Below the pieces are notes generated by a model. It was not told the origin of the DNA, searched no databases, and saw nothing but the letters and a program-made list of their open reading frames with translations. Source: Rhodophyticola porphyridii (GTDB lineage Bacteria; Pseudomonadota; Alphaproteobacteria; Rhodobacterales; Rhodobacteraceae). From it: a stretch of DNA of 64,000 bases. The DNA is taken from assembly GCF_003688285.1 (NCBI RefSeq), contig NZ_RCNT01000002.1, forward strand, positions 372,001 to 436,000. The letters are read 5' to 3'. The position numbers and the translations under genes are program-made. Below, one piece after another: positions 37,904-47,033 of this stretch. Positions within the stretch are counted from its first letter, which is position 1. Each line of letters opens with the position of its first letter.

Positions 37904-38884
37904 TCACTCGATCGCGCCGACCTCGCGATAATAGCGTGCGGCGCCGGGATGCAGTTCCATCGAGCCCAGCTGTTGTACGGCAAAGTCGATATCGATGCCG
38001 TCCACCCAAGGGGCATCGCTGCTGATCTGGTCCAGGTTTTCCCAGAAGGCGCGGGTGATCTGATACACCGTCTCCTCGTCCAGATCGCCGCGCACGCCGA
38101 TGCCGACGGACGTGTTCATGGAGATCACCGGCGTTTCGTTCAGTTGGTTTTCATAGAGGCCCGGTTCCACCATTTCGATCCAGCGGAAGGTGCCGAGAAA
38201 ATCGGTGACCGCCGCGCCCTCGGCGCTTTCGGGGCCGATGAAGCGGACGGTTTCGGTTTCGGTGAACTGGATGAACTGCTGGCACGGGTCGAGGCAGCCA
38301 TTCACATACATCTCGATATTGCCGTCGAGGAAGGACTGGAACCCGGTCTGCCAGTTGGCGCTGATCGCCTCGTAGTCCTCGCCGACCACAAAGCCGGTCG
38401 TGGCTTCGATCCAGCGGCTGGCGGCGTTATACGCACCCCCGCCCTGAGGGCCCAGAAAGACGGTTGCACCTTCGATATCGTCAAGCGTCTGGATGTCGCT
38501 GTCGCCTCGGACCGCGAAATGGTAGTTGCCGTAGGGATACCACATCAGCAGGCGCAGGTTTTCCGCCGCTTGGGGCGCGTCGGCCTCGTTCTGGTACATG
38601 GCCCTCCCGCCTTGCAGCAACGCATAGATCGTGGGCGAGGTCATGGCGAAATCAAGATTGCCCCGCCCGACCTCCAACTGGTGCAACGTGGCGGCCCCGC
38701 CTGCGGCAACCTCGATCGTGATCCCGTCAAGATTGTCATTCACGATATTGGCGAAAGTCGCCATCGTGATCGCCTGGCCTAGGCTGGGGGCGATGGTTGC
38801 CATGCGCAGCGTCTGATCCTGGGCCAGCGCAGGCCCGCCGGCCAGCGCCGCCGCCAGAACGGCGGCCTTGATGAAATGGGTCAT
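37904..38884 (-). CDS. TAXI-family TRAP transporter solute-binding protein
   Basis: A 326-residue periplasmic protein with a signal peptide (MTHFIKAAVLAAALAGGPALAQ). TLRMATIAPSLGQAITMATFANIVND and LEVGRGNLDFAMTSP are characteristic of TAXI binding proteins. VNGCLDPCQQ holds two cysteines that could form a disulfide. It delivers a small organic anion to the fused permease, whose gene it overlaps by 4 bases. Last gene of the sulfatase-TRAP operon. Confidence 0.88.
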   Translation of the reverse strand: MTHFIKAAVLAAALAGGPALAQDQTLRMATIAPSLGQAITMATFANIVNDNLDGITIEVAAGGAATLHQLEVGRGNLDFAMTSPTIYALLQGGRAMYQNEADAPQAAENLRLLMWYPYGNYHFAVRGDSDIQTLDDIEGATVFLGPQGGGAYNAASRWIEATTGFVVGEDYEAISANWQTGFQSFLDGNIEMYVNGCLDPCQQFIQFTETETVRFIGPESAEGAAVTDFLGTFRWIEMVEPGLYENQLNETPVISMNTSVGIGVRGDLDEETVYQITRAFWENLDQISSDAPWVDGIDIDFAVQQLGSMELHPGAARYYREVGAIE

Positions 38885-40998
38885 GTCGTCTCCTCCTGAT
38901 GATCCGTGGGTCGGGTTTGTGAGTTTCTGATGCGGTGGATGGCGACAAGTGCCGCGCCAATGGCCGCGGCGGGCGCCGCGATGGCCGCGTGGGGCACAAG
39001 CACCGCAAATCCGGCGGCGACACGACAGAGCCGTTCGACCGGGGTCAGCCGCGCCACCTCCTGCCCGGCCAGCGCTGAGGCAAGAAGCCAGAGCGACAGG
39101 GTGAAGGCGGCAATGATCCAGGCAAGCGACGCCCAGGAGATTTCGGCGGCATCCATCATCGCGCGGGAGTTGGCGGGCTCCCCGCCGAACCATTCGAACA
39201 GCACCTGCAACTTGTAGAGCAATGCCGGGTGATAGACGAAGACGAACGGGATCAGGAATCCCGCGATCCCGATCCGCGCCGCGGCGAACCCGGTCCTGAT
39301 CGGATCGGCGCCGGCAATGGGTGCGGCGGCAAAGGCGGCCAGCGCGACAGGCGGCGTGACCGTCGACATGACCGCGAAAAAGACCACGAACAGATGGAGA
39401 GACAGGGGCGGGATTCCCACCGCCTCGATCCCAGAGCTGAGCGCGATGACGATGATGAAATAAGTGGCGCCCGGCGGCAGGCCCATTCCCAGCACGATGG
39501 AGCCGAACGCCACGACGATCAGCACCACAAAGAGCGGCCCGGATGCCAGCTGCGCCAGCAGAAGCGAAAGGCGCCCGGCAAAGCCCGACAGCTGGATCAG
39601 CCCCACGATCAGACCGATCGCGGCGACGATGGTCACGATCGAGGCCGCCATCCGCCCCGCGGCGACAAAGGCGCGCCAGACCTGTCGGCGGGAGCGGAAC
39701 CCGGGAAACAGCACCAGCGCCGAGAGCAGCGCCGCGGCAAAGCCGTAGAAGCCGGCCTTCGGCACCGAAGGCTGGATGAAGAGAAAGGTCGACAGGACGG
39801 CAAGCGGAATGATGAACACCAGGCATTGCCAGCGTTCACCGGGGTCCAGCCGCGGGCGCGCCTCGGCGGGCAGCGCGCCGATACCCTGACGCTGCGCCTC
39901 GAAATAGACCGTCAGAAAGGTGCCGAGATAGTAGAACAGCGCCGGCAGGATCGCGGCGACCACGATATAGCGGTATTCAAGTCCGATCTGGCCGGCCACG
40001 AAAAAGGCCACGACCCCCATCACCGGCGGCATGACCTGGCCGCCCGTGGAGGCCGCGGCCTCCACCGCGCCTGCGAAATGGGGCTTGAAGCCCGCCCGTT
40101 TGATGACCGGGATGGTCATCGTGCCGGTGGAGACCACATTGGAAACCGCAGCCCCCGACAGCGTCCCGAACAAGGCGGAACTGGCCACAGCGGAATGGGC
40201 GGCGCCGCCGACAAATCCCCCGGTCAGCCGGTTGGCGATTTTCATCAGCAGATCGCCCGCGCCTGACGCCATGAGAACGGATCCGAAGACGATGAAGATC
40301 AGCACACTGCCCGAGACGACCTGCAACGGCTGGCCGAACAACCCCCCGGTCTGCGCCCAGAAATTCTGAACCATGGCCCTGAGGTTCTGCGCGGCTGTCG
40401 CCTCGGACCCGGCGAGGATACCCGTCCAGTCGGGCAGGAGGCCCCGGGTGAAGAAGTATATCACCCACAAGATGCAGAAGATCGCGATGAATGCCCCGAA
40501 GAGCCGCCAGGTCAGGTAAAGCGTGACCACGATGATCACCGGGAACACGACGAAATCGATCGGTTCCGCCGAGGGCAGCAGCCCGGCATCGGTGGCATAG
40601 ATCTTGACGATCCAAGCCCCGAAACAGCCCGTCGCCACGATCGCCATCAGCCGGTGCATCCAACGCCATCGGCCCGTGTCGCGCATAGCAAGAAGCGAGA
40701 TCGCGAAGGCGAAGACGATGGGCAGGCCAAGTATCAGGCCGGTGGGTTGCAAAAATGCCCGCTCGAACGCGCGATAGCCGCCGCCCAGCCAATGGTCGCG
40801 CAGCAGAACCCGCTGCTCGCGGCGGCTCATATCGGCCCAGCCCTCGGTGGTGGTCTCCACGAACCAGCGCACGAAATCCGAGATCGGTCCACTGGCCGTA
40901 TAGGTCAGGATCACCAGAACGAAACCCACCGCAAGGAGATCGGCGATCCGGTCGTCGGGCCGGGGCCGCGTGACACCCCCTGCGGTTGGATCAGTCAT
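38881..40998 (-). CDS. TRAP transporter fused permease (TAXI type)
   Basis: A 705-residue membrane protein fusing the small (DctQ-like) and large (DctM-like) subunits, as TAXI-type systems do. The DctM core shows HSAVASSALFGTLSGAAVSNVVSTGT and STGGQVMPPVMGVVAFFVA in the first half and LGMGLPPGATYFIIVI in the second. It drives Na+ or H+-coupled uptake. Its start overlaps the sulfatase stop by 8 bases and its stop overlaps the binding-protein start, so all three are coupled. Confidence 0.9.
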   Translation of the reverse strand: MTDPTAGGVTRPRPDDRIADLLAVGFVLVILTYTASGPISDFVRWFVETTTEGWADMSRREQRVLLRDHWLGGGYRAFERAFLQPTGLILGLPIVFAFAISLLAMRDTGRWRWMHRLMAIVATGCFGAWIVKIYATDAGLLPSAEPIDFVVFPVIIVVTLYLTWRLFGAFIAIFCILWVIYFFTRGLLPDWTGILAGSEATAAQNLRAMVQNFWAQTGGLFGQPLQVVSGSVLIFIVFGSVLMASGAGDLLMKIANRLTGGFVGGAAHSAVASSALFGTLSGAAVSNVVSTGTMTIPVIKRAGFKPHFAGAVEAAASTGGQVMPPVMGVVAFFVAGQIGLEYRYIVVAAILPALFYYLGTFLTVYFEAQRQGIGALPAEARPRLDPGERWQCLVFIIPLAVLSTFLFIQPSVPKAGFYGFAAALLSALVLFPGFRSRRQVWRAFVAAGRMAASIVTIVAAIGLIVGLIQLSGFAGRLSLLLAQLASGPLFVVLIVVAFGSIVLGMGLPPGATYFIIVIALSSGIEAVGIPPLSLHLFVVFFAVMSTVTPPVALAAFAAAPIAGADPIRTGFAAARIGIAGFLIPFVFVYHPALLYKLQVLFEWFGGEPANSRAMMDAAEISWASLAWIIAAFTLSLWLLASALAGQEVARLTPVERLCRVAAGFAVLVPHAAIAAPAAAIGAALVAIHRIRNSQTRPTDHQEETT

Positions 40999-42655
40999 GG
41001 GACCCGGTGTCCGTGTCCGGCGGCAGATGGATCTGCCGGGCCGCGCCGCGATACGTCTCGGTGAGTTCGGGCGGCACTTCCGATCCGTCGTACAGGAAGG
41101 GCAGGATGCCCCGGCGCAGGCTCTTGCCGCGCATCGCCTCCAGATCCGCATCCGATCGGGTGACGCGCTGCGACATGCGCAGGCCCCAGTCCCTCAGATG
41201 GCCGTACATATGGGCGATCTGGTCGTCGTGGCCGCCGCTCTTCGCCAGATCGTGAAATTCCTCGGGGTCGGTTTCCAGATCGAACAGCATCGGCCGGAAC
41301 CCGCCTTCGGCATGGATCATCTTCCAGCGTCCGTCGAAGACCATGAACAACCTGGCATCCTTCGTGGATGCGACCAGATCCGCCGCGAAGGGCCGCACCG
41401 CGTAGTCGTATTCGCTGATCACATACTCCCGCCAGTCCGGCGTTTCGCCCCGGAGCCACGGCATCAGCGAACGGCCCTCGATGATGTGCCGCGGCACCTC
41501 GCCGCCCGCCGCCTCGACGAATGTGGCCGCCAGATCGATCGCCTCGACCAGCGCATCGCATGTCGTTCCGCGCGTGGCATCTGCCCCGGCGCGCGGGTCG
41601 CTGACAATCAGCGGGATTTTCACCGACGGGTCGTGGAACAGGTCCTTTTCGCCCATCCAGTGATCGCCCAGATAGTCGCCGTGATCCGAGGTCAGCACGA
41701 TCATCGTGTCCTCCATCCGGCCCGTGGCCACCAGATGGTCGAGCAGAACGCCGAGCTGGTCATCGCATTGCTTGATCAGGCCCATATAGGCGGGGATCAC
41801 TTTCGCGCGGACATCGTCGCGCTGGAAGGCGGTGGAGATCTTGCCCTCCAGGAATGCCTTGAAAACCGGGTGCGTGTCGTCCAGTTCGCAGTCGTGCCGG
41901 GTCGGGGCGGGTACGTGATTGAGCCCGAACATGTCATGATAGGGGGCGGGCACGATATAGGGCCAGTGCGGCTTGATATAGCTGACATGTGCGCACCATG
42001 ACCCGCTGGCCTGATCGATGAAGCTGATCGCCTGCCGCGTAAGCCACGGTGTCTCGCTGTCCTGCTCGCGGATATTGGCGGGCTTGTCGGCATTCCGGAA
42101 CATCCAGCCCGATGCGATCTCTCCATTCTCGACCCCGGCATTCGCATAGTCGGCCCATGGATTTTCGCCCGCATAGCCCCTGGATTTCAGATACTCGTTA
42201 TAGGGGGAGCGGTTTTCATCATAGAACCCGTCTGGCCCCTGTCCCCAAAGCCCGTCGTCACGGGTCCAGGCATCGAAACCGCATTCCGACTGGCGCGCGC
42301 CGATGATGCTGTCCGGGTCCAGCCCCAGCCGCGCCATGCCCTCCTTGTCGGCGCGCATATGGGTCTTGCCGATCAGCCAGCACTCCATGCCAAGCTTGCG
42401 CAGATGGTCGCCCATCGTCATCTCGCCGACGCGGAGCGGGTAGCCGTTCCACTGCGCCCCGTGGGAAGAGGCATAGCGCCCGGTGTAGAAACTCATCCGC
42501 GAGGAGCCGCAGATGGGCGATTGACAATAGGCATTGGTGAACCGGACGCCGCGCGCCGCGACACGATCGAAATTGGGCGTTTGCAGATGCGGATGGCCCG
42601 CGCAGCTCAGATAGTCGAAACGCAACTGGTCGTACATGATGAACAGAATGTTCAC
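40991..42655 (-). CDS. sulfatase-family hydrolase
   Basis: A 554-residue alkaline-phosphatase-superfamily enzyme. NILFIMYDQLRFDYL is the N-terminal metal site; Cys in QSPICGSSRMSFYTGRY is the formylglycine position, here C-x-S-x-R in place of the usual C-x-[PA]-x-R; VLTSDHGDYLGDHW is the second metal site. It starts at GTG 42655, with GGGGGAGG upstream, and has no signal peptide, so it probably acts in the cytoplasm after import by the TRAP transporter. A phosphonate monoester hydrolase is an alternative. Confidence 0.85.
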   Translation of the reverse strand: MNILFIMYDQLRFDYLSCAGHPHLQTPNFDRVAARGVRFTNAYCQSPICGSSRMSFYTGRYASSHGAQWNGYPLRVGEMTMGDHLRKLGMECWLIGKTHMRADKEGMARLGLDPDSIIGARQSECGFDAWTRDDGLWGQGPDGFYDENRSPYNEYLKSRGYAGENPWADYANAGVENGEIASGWMFRNADKPANIREQDSETPWLTRQAISFIDQASGSWCAHVSYIKPHWPYIVPAPYHDMFGLNHVPAPTRHDCELDDTHPVFKAFLEGKISTAFQRDDVRAKVIPAYMGLIKQCDDQLGVLLDHLVATGRMEDTMIVLTSDHGDYLGDHWMGEKDLFHDPSVKIPLIVSDPRAGADATRGTTCDALVEAIDLAATFVEAAGGEVPRHIIEGRSLMPWLRGETPDWREYVISEYDYAVRPFAADLVASTKDARLFMVFDGRWKMIHAEGGFRPMLFDLETDPEEFHDLAKSGGHDDQIAHMYGHLRDWGLRMSQRVTRSDADLEAMRGKSLRRGILPFLYDGSEVPPELTETYRGAARQIHLPPDTDTGSHD

Positions 42656-42755
42656 ATGCAGGTCCTCCCCCTGACTGCTCTCCCCCGGGGCGGTGTTCCA
42701 CCCTTGTCGCAGGAAGCCTAGTGCATCCGGCGCGGGTAGGGCAGGTGCAAAAAAG

Positions 42756-43697
42756 TTACTGCGATACCTTTTTGGAATACCCCGCCTTGCGGCTGGCGAA
42801 CTCATCGGCCACGGCTAGAACGCAGTCGCGGAAAAACGCCGCCGCCGGTGTCAGGGGGCGTTGCGCGGAATGGGTTATGGCAATCGGAACGGGCGGGAAG
42901 GCCTCAGTGACGGGGATCCGCACGATGGGCCAGACACCTTCGAAATCGTCCAGAAACAGGGTCGGAAAGCTGCACACCATGTCGCTGTCTGCCAGCATCG
43001 ACAGAATACTCAGCACACTGTCGGAGTTCAGATGCGGCTCCGGCGGGACCAACCCCATCGCGCGAAACCGCTCTGCGACGATCGGCAGGCGTTCCTTGGG
43101 GCCGATCATGATCCAGTCCGCATCCAGAAGCTGGGTGAGGCTGGTTGCGCCCGCGTATCTGGAACCGCGCCCGGTGACCACGCAAATTGGCGTCTTCACG
43201 ATCTCGGTGACGTGAAGACCGTTGGCGCCGCTGCCGCCGGGCGCCGGCCCGATCACGAAATCGACCGCGCCGTTGCGCAACGGACCAAAGGCCATCGGTT
43301 CATGGCCGCCATCAATCTGCACATGCGCCCGCGCGAACCGGCGCCGGAACCTAGCCATCGCCTGTGGCACGAACTTCGTGGCCGCAAGGGGCGATACGGT
43401 CACGCTCAGATTGCCGTCGATCCCGCCCTTGATCTGGCTCACGTCTTCCTGCATCCGCCGGAATTCTTCGTGGATGACGCGGGCACGGCGAAGCACCGTC
43501 CGGCCGTGGGCGGTGACGCTGACCCCGCTTGGACCGCGCTCGAAAATCGCTGTGCCCAGATCCGCCTCAGCCTGGCGCAGGGCCTTGGTCAGCGCCGGCT
43601 GCGTCCGCCCGAGCACCTTGGCCGCGCCGCGCAGGCTGCCCGCATGTTCGATGGCCAGAATGATTTCGATATGCTTCAGGTTCACACGGACGACCAT
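42756..43697 (-). CDS. LysR-family regulator of the sulfatase-TRAP operon
   Basis: A 313-residue LysR protein. The HTH is NLKHIEIILAIEHAGSLRGAAKVLGRTQPALTKALRQAEADLG, followed by a substrate-binding domain (NLSVTVSPLAATKFVPQAMARF). It lies 100 bases upstream of the sulfatase gene on the same strand and likely controls it. I chose ATG 43697 (MVVRVNLKH); the extension upstream is unlikely. Ligand unknown, perhaps a sulfated or sulfonated metabolite. Confidence 0.85.
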   Translation of the reverse strand: MVVRVNLKHIEIILAIEHAGSLRGAAKVLGRTQPALTKALRQAEADLGTAIFERGPSGVSVTAHGRTVLRRARVIHEEFRRMQEDVSQIKGGIDGNLSVTVSPLAATKFVPQAMARFRRRFARAHVQIDGGHEPMAFGPLRNGAVDFVIGPAPGGSGANGLHVTEIVKTPICVVTGRGSRYAGATSLTQLLDADWIMIGPKERLPIVAERFRAMGLVPPEPHLNSDSVLSILSMLADSDMVCSFPTLFLDDFEGVWPIVRIPVTEAFPPVPIAITHSAQRPLTPAAAFFRDCVLAVADEFASRKAGYSKKVSQ

Positions 43698-44316
43698 GAC
43701 GCACCGGCGCCGATTGGTGAAGGGCAGAGCGCACCAGGCCGGGCGGCTTCGGATCAAACCGAAATGATTGGAAGTCCGGTCCGGCGTAGTCCGGCTCTCA
43801 TTTGCAAGCCCGCGGCGTTGATAAAGCAGTGGATTTGGTTGTGAAACGGGAGTTTTTCCCACTGGACGCCCTTGACTGGACGCAACCCCGGCGCAGAGAT
43901 GGTCTCAGGTGCCTGCCGCATCCCGTCAGGCCACCAGGCTGCCGTCCGTTACCGTAACCAGCGGCAAGGTTTACGATGCCATGTGCACCGGCTTGGCTCT
44001 CAATGGCCGGAGCGCCCCGCGTATTGCGGAGCTGAGCCCGAATGCGGCCCCCGCAGGTAGAAGAAATGCCAGGCCCGATCTGAGCAGGATGCGGTGACCA
44101 CCGGACAGATCCGGCCTGGAGCCGCTGAGCTGCGCGGCACATCGTTCGAAGCGGTCGCGCCTGCCCAGATGCTTCCTGCCGACCCGGTCCCGCGAAGGGA
44201 CGGGGGATATTCAAACAGAAAACTCCTGACTGGCCGTCTTGCTTTTCTGCGTTGCATCCGCTCGGTTTTGGTTGCTATATCCGCTGCAGGTTCTCGGAAA
44301 AGAGACCAAGAGAGTT
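43698..44316. other. gene-free region before the tRNA stump
   Basis: About 620 bases with several short overlapping open frames but none convincing. On the minus strand around 43,980-44,110 there is a hydrophobic stretch reminiscent of an EamA transporter end, without start or ribosome site and with in-frame stops; it may be a relic. The tRNA promoter should lie just before 44,317. Confidence 0.5.
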
Positions 44317-44353
44317 GCCCCTATAGCTCAGCTGGTAGAGCATCTGATTTGTA
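44317..44353 (+). tRNA. tRNA-Thr(UGU) 5' half, interrupted after the anticodon loop
   Basis: GCCCCTA, TA, a D arm GCTC...GAGC, A, TCTGA and the loop TTTGTAA (anticodon TGT) match alphaproteobacterial tRNA-Thr position by position. The next bases, CATAAAAAG, cannot pair with TCTGA, and no T arm or acceptor 3' strand follows. This is therefore a 37-base stump. The integrase gene starts 132 bases downstream, so the break is best read as an integration junction (attL), with an intact copy expected at the far end of the element. Confidence 0.85.
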
Positions 44354-44485
44354 ACATAAAAAGTGATGTGCTCATACCTCCTCATGCTGACCCTAAGCAG
44401 CTGAAAAGAAATAATTTCTTGCTCGACTTCTCCTCATAGTCTTCCATGAAAATCGCCTGCAACGCAGGTGTTTTAGGAGGCTAAA

Positions 44486-45475
44486 ATGCGACTAACGGAG
44501 CTTTCCATCAAAAATATGAAGCTCCCAGAACGGGGTCAGAAGACCTACTGGGAGAATGGGTTTGGCGTGCGGGTTTCCCAAGGCGGGCGCAAGTCATTTG
44601 TGGTCATGTATGGCCCGAACCGGCGGCTCAAGACGCTGGGTCGATACCCGGTGCTCAGCTTGAAAGACGCGCGGCGTAAGGCTCAGGTGATATTGGCGCA
44701 GCGTCCCGAGGAAAAGGACTTGCGCGTCACCCTTGCTGAGGCGCGCGCGCAGTTCCTGGCTGATTGTGAGAAACGTCTGCGGCCCTCGACCGTCTGGAAC
44801 TACCAATACTATCTGAGCAAAGTAGAGAAGACCTACCTCGATGACGTTGGCTTAGAGGACTTCCCCAACACCTCCCACGCCATTATGAGCGCCAAGGTCT
44901 TCTTCAACTGGTGCATCCGCCATGAGCTGGCGGAGAAGAACCCGTTTTCCTTCTGCAAGGTGCGCTATGGCACCCGTGACCGCGTGCTGTCCGATGATGA
45001 AGTGCGGAAGCTCTGGACCTATGACTTCCCGCCCTTCTCAGACTACGTGAAGCTGATGCTGCTGACCGGCCTGCGGAAGGGTGAATGCGCCTTTGTCGTG
45101 CCGGGTGATGATTTGCTCACCATCGACGGCGAGCACACCAAGAACCGGCGGACGCATCGGTTGCCTATCACGCCGATGGTGGCGGAGCTGCTGCCGCGCC
45201 TAGAGTACTTCAACGGCTTTTCTAAAGCCAAATATCGCATCGACCGTGAAGTGCCGCTGCCGCACTGGACGCTCCACGACCTACGCCGCACCTTTGCTAC
45301 CAATCACGCCCGTTTGGGCACACCCATTCATATTGTCGAAGCGCTCCTCAATCACGTTTCGGGCACTATCTCTGGAGTAGCCGCCATATACATTCGCCAC
45401 AATTTCCTTGCCGAAGCCAAGGTAGCACAACTACGCTACGAAGACTTTATGTCTGAACTACTGGGGAAGGAATAG
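44486..45475 (+). CDS. tyrosine site-specific integrase
   Basis: A 329-residue phage-type integrase. The N-terminal DNA-binding part (YWENGFGVRVSQGGRKSFVVMYG) is DUF4102-like. The catalytic set is complete: Arg in LTGLRKGE, H-x-x-R in LHDLRRTFAT, His in LNHVSG and Tyr in AIYIRHNF. It would catalyse insertion into, and excision from, the adjacent tRNA-Thr. AGGAGG sits 5 bases upstream. A 15-base palindrome (44406-44420) and a small hairpin (44456-44468) lie between the junction and the gene. Confidence 0.93.
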   Translation: MRLTELSIKNMKLPERGQKTYWENGFGVRVSQGGRKSFVVMYGPNRRLKTLGRYPVLSLKDARRKAQVILAQRPEEKDLRVTLAEARAQFLADCEKRLRPSTVWNYQYYLSKVEKTYLDDVGLEDFPNTSHAIMSAKVFFNWCIRHELAEKNPFSFCKVRYGTRDRVLSDDEVRKLWTYDFPPFSDYVKLMLLTGLRKGECAFVVPGDDLLTIDGEHTKNRRTHRLPITPMVAELLPRLEYFNGFSKAKYRIDREVPLPHWTLHDLRRTFATNHARLGTPIHIVEALLNHVSGTISGVAAIYIRHNFLAEAKVAQLRYEDFMSELLGKE

Positions 45476-45479
45476 CGTA

Positions 45480-45629
45480 ATGGTATGGTTGATAGCAGGA
45501 TTGGTATTTGTGGCGGCGGGTATTGTGAACGAGGGTGGTGCTGCGCCACCGGGAATGGTGCTCTTTGGCCTCGTGCTCATGGCTATTGGTGCGTACCGAA
45601 TATACAGAAAGCACTTCGCAAAGTTCTAG
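45480..45629 (+). CDS. tiny membrane protein, 49 aa
   Basis: A 49-residue frame beginning 4 bases after the integrase stop: two hydrophobic helices (MVWLIAGLVFVAAGIV and GMVLFGLVLMAIGAYRIY) and a basic tail (RKHFAKF). The hydrophobic pattern and tight spacing support a real gene co-transcribed with the integrase; function unknown. A hairpin (45628-45649: AGCACT...AGTGCT) overlaps its stop and may end this transcript. Confidence 0.55.
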   Translation: MVWLIAGLVFVAAGIVNEGGAAPPGMVLFGLVLMAIGAYRIYRKHFAKF

Positions 45630-45670
45630 CACTCCCGTAAGGTAGTGCTCCCTGGGGACAAATCCCACGG

Positions 45671-45682
45671 GCATCGCGATGC
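45671..45682. promoter_or_regulatory. 12-base perfect palindrome before alpA
   Basis: GCATCGCGATGC is fully self-complementary and ends 20 bases before the AlpA-like gene, overlapping its probable promoter. It could be the operator of that regulator. Confidence 0.35.
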
Positions 45683-45702
45683 TCCCAATATGGAGTGTTG
45701 TG

Positions 45703-45879
45703 ATGAAACTTCTTACCAAGAAGCAGGTGCGCGAAAAGGTCGGATTTAGCTTTGCTCATATTGATCGCATGGAGAACGCCAATCGGTTCCCAAAACGGGT
45801 AAGGATCGGCTTCCGCGTGTTCTGGTCTGACGAGGAAATCGACGTCTGGATTGCTGCCCACCTGAATGCTCGCTCTTGA
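45703..45879 (+). CDS. AlpA-like excisionase/regulator, 58 aa
   Basis: A 58-residue MerR-like HTH protein: MKLLTKKQVREKVGFSFAHIDRMENANRFPKRVRIGFRVFWSDEEIDVWIAAH. The pattern of K-K-Q-V-R helix, then FPKRVRIG and W-x-E-E-I-D-W-I is the AlpA/prophage-regulator family, which controls integrase expression or excision. I chose ATG 45703, with GGAG 7 bases upstream; the longer frame to 45679 has no ribosome site. Confidence 0.85.
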   Translation: MKLLTKKQVREKVGFSFAHIDRMENANRFPKRVRIGFRVFWSDEEIDVWIAAHLNARS

Positions 45880-46023
45880 CGGAGCCGGGGGAAGGGTGGT
45901 GCCTTCCCCCATTTGTGATAGCCCCACCTATCGCTCGGCCTTGGCTGTGCTATATCGTTATCCGCTAGTTAACGCACCGGTTCTGGTGCCTGGCCGCTCG
46001 GAGACGACGTACAGGAAGACCTC

Positions 46024-46389
46024 ATGTCCGTATTTGAAGAACTCGCCGCGCTGGAAGAGCGTAAACAAGAGCTGTTGGCAAAGGCTAAAGCAGATGCCTT
46101 GGCGCGCGCTGAAGCCGCTGTGGCGGAGCTCAACCAGCTTGGTCTCGCCTACCGCTTGACCGCCCCACGAAGCGCCGGAGCCGCCACGACTCGACGGGGC
46201 GGCGTGCGGGAAACGGTGCGTCAGGTCATTTTCGCCGCGCCGGAAGGAATTGCCCGCGTGACGATTATGGAGGCTGTAAACGCGACCGATAAACGCAGTC
46301 AGCAATCGGTCGCCAATGCGCTCGCCGCCCTCAAGAAGGCCGGTCTGGTGGAGAGCAATCAAGGTATCTACAAACCTGTTTCTCAATGA
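46024..46389 (+). CDS. hypothetical protein with coiled coil and winged-helix-like C-terminus
   Basis: A 121-residue protein. Residues 3 to 42 form an Ala/Glu/Lys-rich coiled coil, a basic linker follows (PRSAGAATTRRGGVRE), and residues 62 to 120 look like a winged helix (RQVIFAAPEGIARVTIMEAVN...QQSVANALAALKKAGLVESNQGIYK). A DNA-binding role, perhaps nucleoid-associated or regulatory, is likely. AGGAAG precedes the ATG. The family is not recognised with certainty. Confidence 0.65.
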   Translation: MSVFEELAALEERKQELLAKAKADALARAEAAVAELNQLGLAYRLTAPRSAGAATTRRGGVRETVRQVIFAAPEGIARVTIMEAVNATDKRSQQSVANALAALKKAGLVESNQGIYKPVSQ

Positions 46390-46423
46390 GCGACCAGGTT
46401 AGTTACCGCAACTAAGTCTGGGT

Positions 46424-46518
46424 GTTGGGCAAACCCAACGCATCGCTCCTCATACGACTTCATAGCACATCCCATTGCGCGACGTTTTTTCCGTGACTCA
46501 TCCCCTTTTCAGGGGATG
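46424..46518. other. two hairpins in a gene-free gap
   Basis: GTTGGG-CAAA-CCCAAC (46424-46439) and CATCCCC-TTTTCA-GGGGATG (46499-46518) lie in the 287-base gap between two island genes. Neither has a T-run. They may end the upstream transcript or form a leader structure for the ATPase operon. Confidence 0.4.
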
Positions 46519-46676
46519 GTTGGTCGGGCGAAGTCTCAGGGTTTCAACTTCGCCCACCTGTGTTGCTTTGGAGATGAGAAATATCTAACCGGAAATACTG
46601 CAATACTAACTGCTAGTACCATTTGACTCATCTCCGTTCATCCGCATTACTACTCCGAATAACTGGGGAGAGTACC

Positions 46677-47033
46677 ATGCGCGTCAACTTCACGCATTCA
46701 GATGTCACCAAAGGAATACTCCGTAAAACAACTCATCCGGTGGTAACGGTGAGTGTTACGTTTTCAGAAGAAGAGCGCGCGCTCATTAAGCGCGAGAACT
46801 TCGATACCTATGTGCTTTTGGAATGTGTGCCACACAATGCCCGACCCGACCGCGACGAGCGCATCTACTATCTCACGGTGCGCAATCTGCTGCGCGGCTC
46901 GTATGAGTTCATGGCCGAGAACCATGTGGACGCGAAAGACTTCGAAGCGGCGGTGGTCGAACGGCTGAAGCTGCTGAAGACCCTGCTCGAAGAAGGCAGC
47001 ACGGCGGCCAAGAGCAAGACTGTTGAAATCTGA
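46677..47033 (+). CDS. hypothetical protein upstream of the membrane ATPase
   Basis: A 118-residue soluble protein with a beta-rich first half (HPVVTVSVTFSEEERALIKRENFDTYVLLECVP) and a helical second half (ENHVDAKDFEAAVVERLKLLKTLLEEG). No known motif seen. GGGGAG lies 6 bases before ATG 46677. Its 3' end overlaps the ATPase start by 11 bases, so it is probably an accessory partner of that protein. Confidence 0.65.
   Translation: MRVNFTHSDVTKGILRKTTHPVVTVSVTFSEEERALIKRENFDTYVLLECVPHNARPDRDERIYYLTVRNLLRGSYEFMAENHVDAKDFEAAVVERLKLLKTLLEEGSTAAKSKTVEI

Noticed and set aside
43798-44214. Minus-strand frames before the tRNA stump
   Set aside because: No start signal, no conserved pattern; a faint EamA-like stretch is interrupted by stops.
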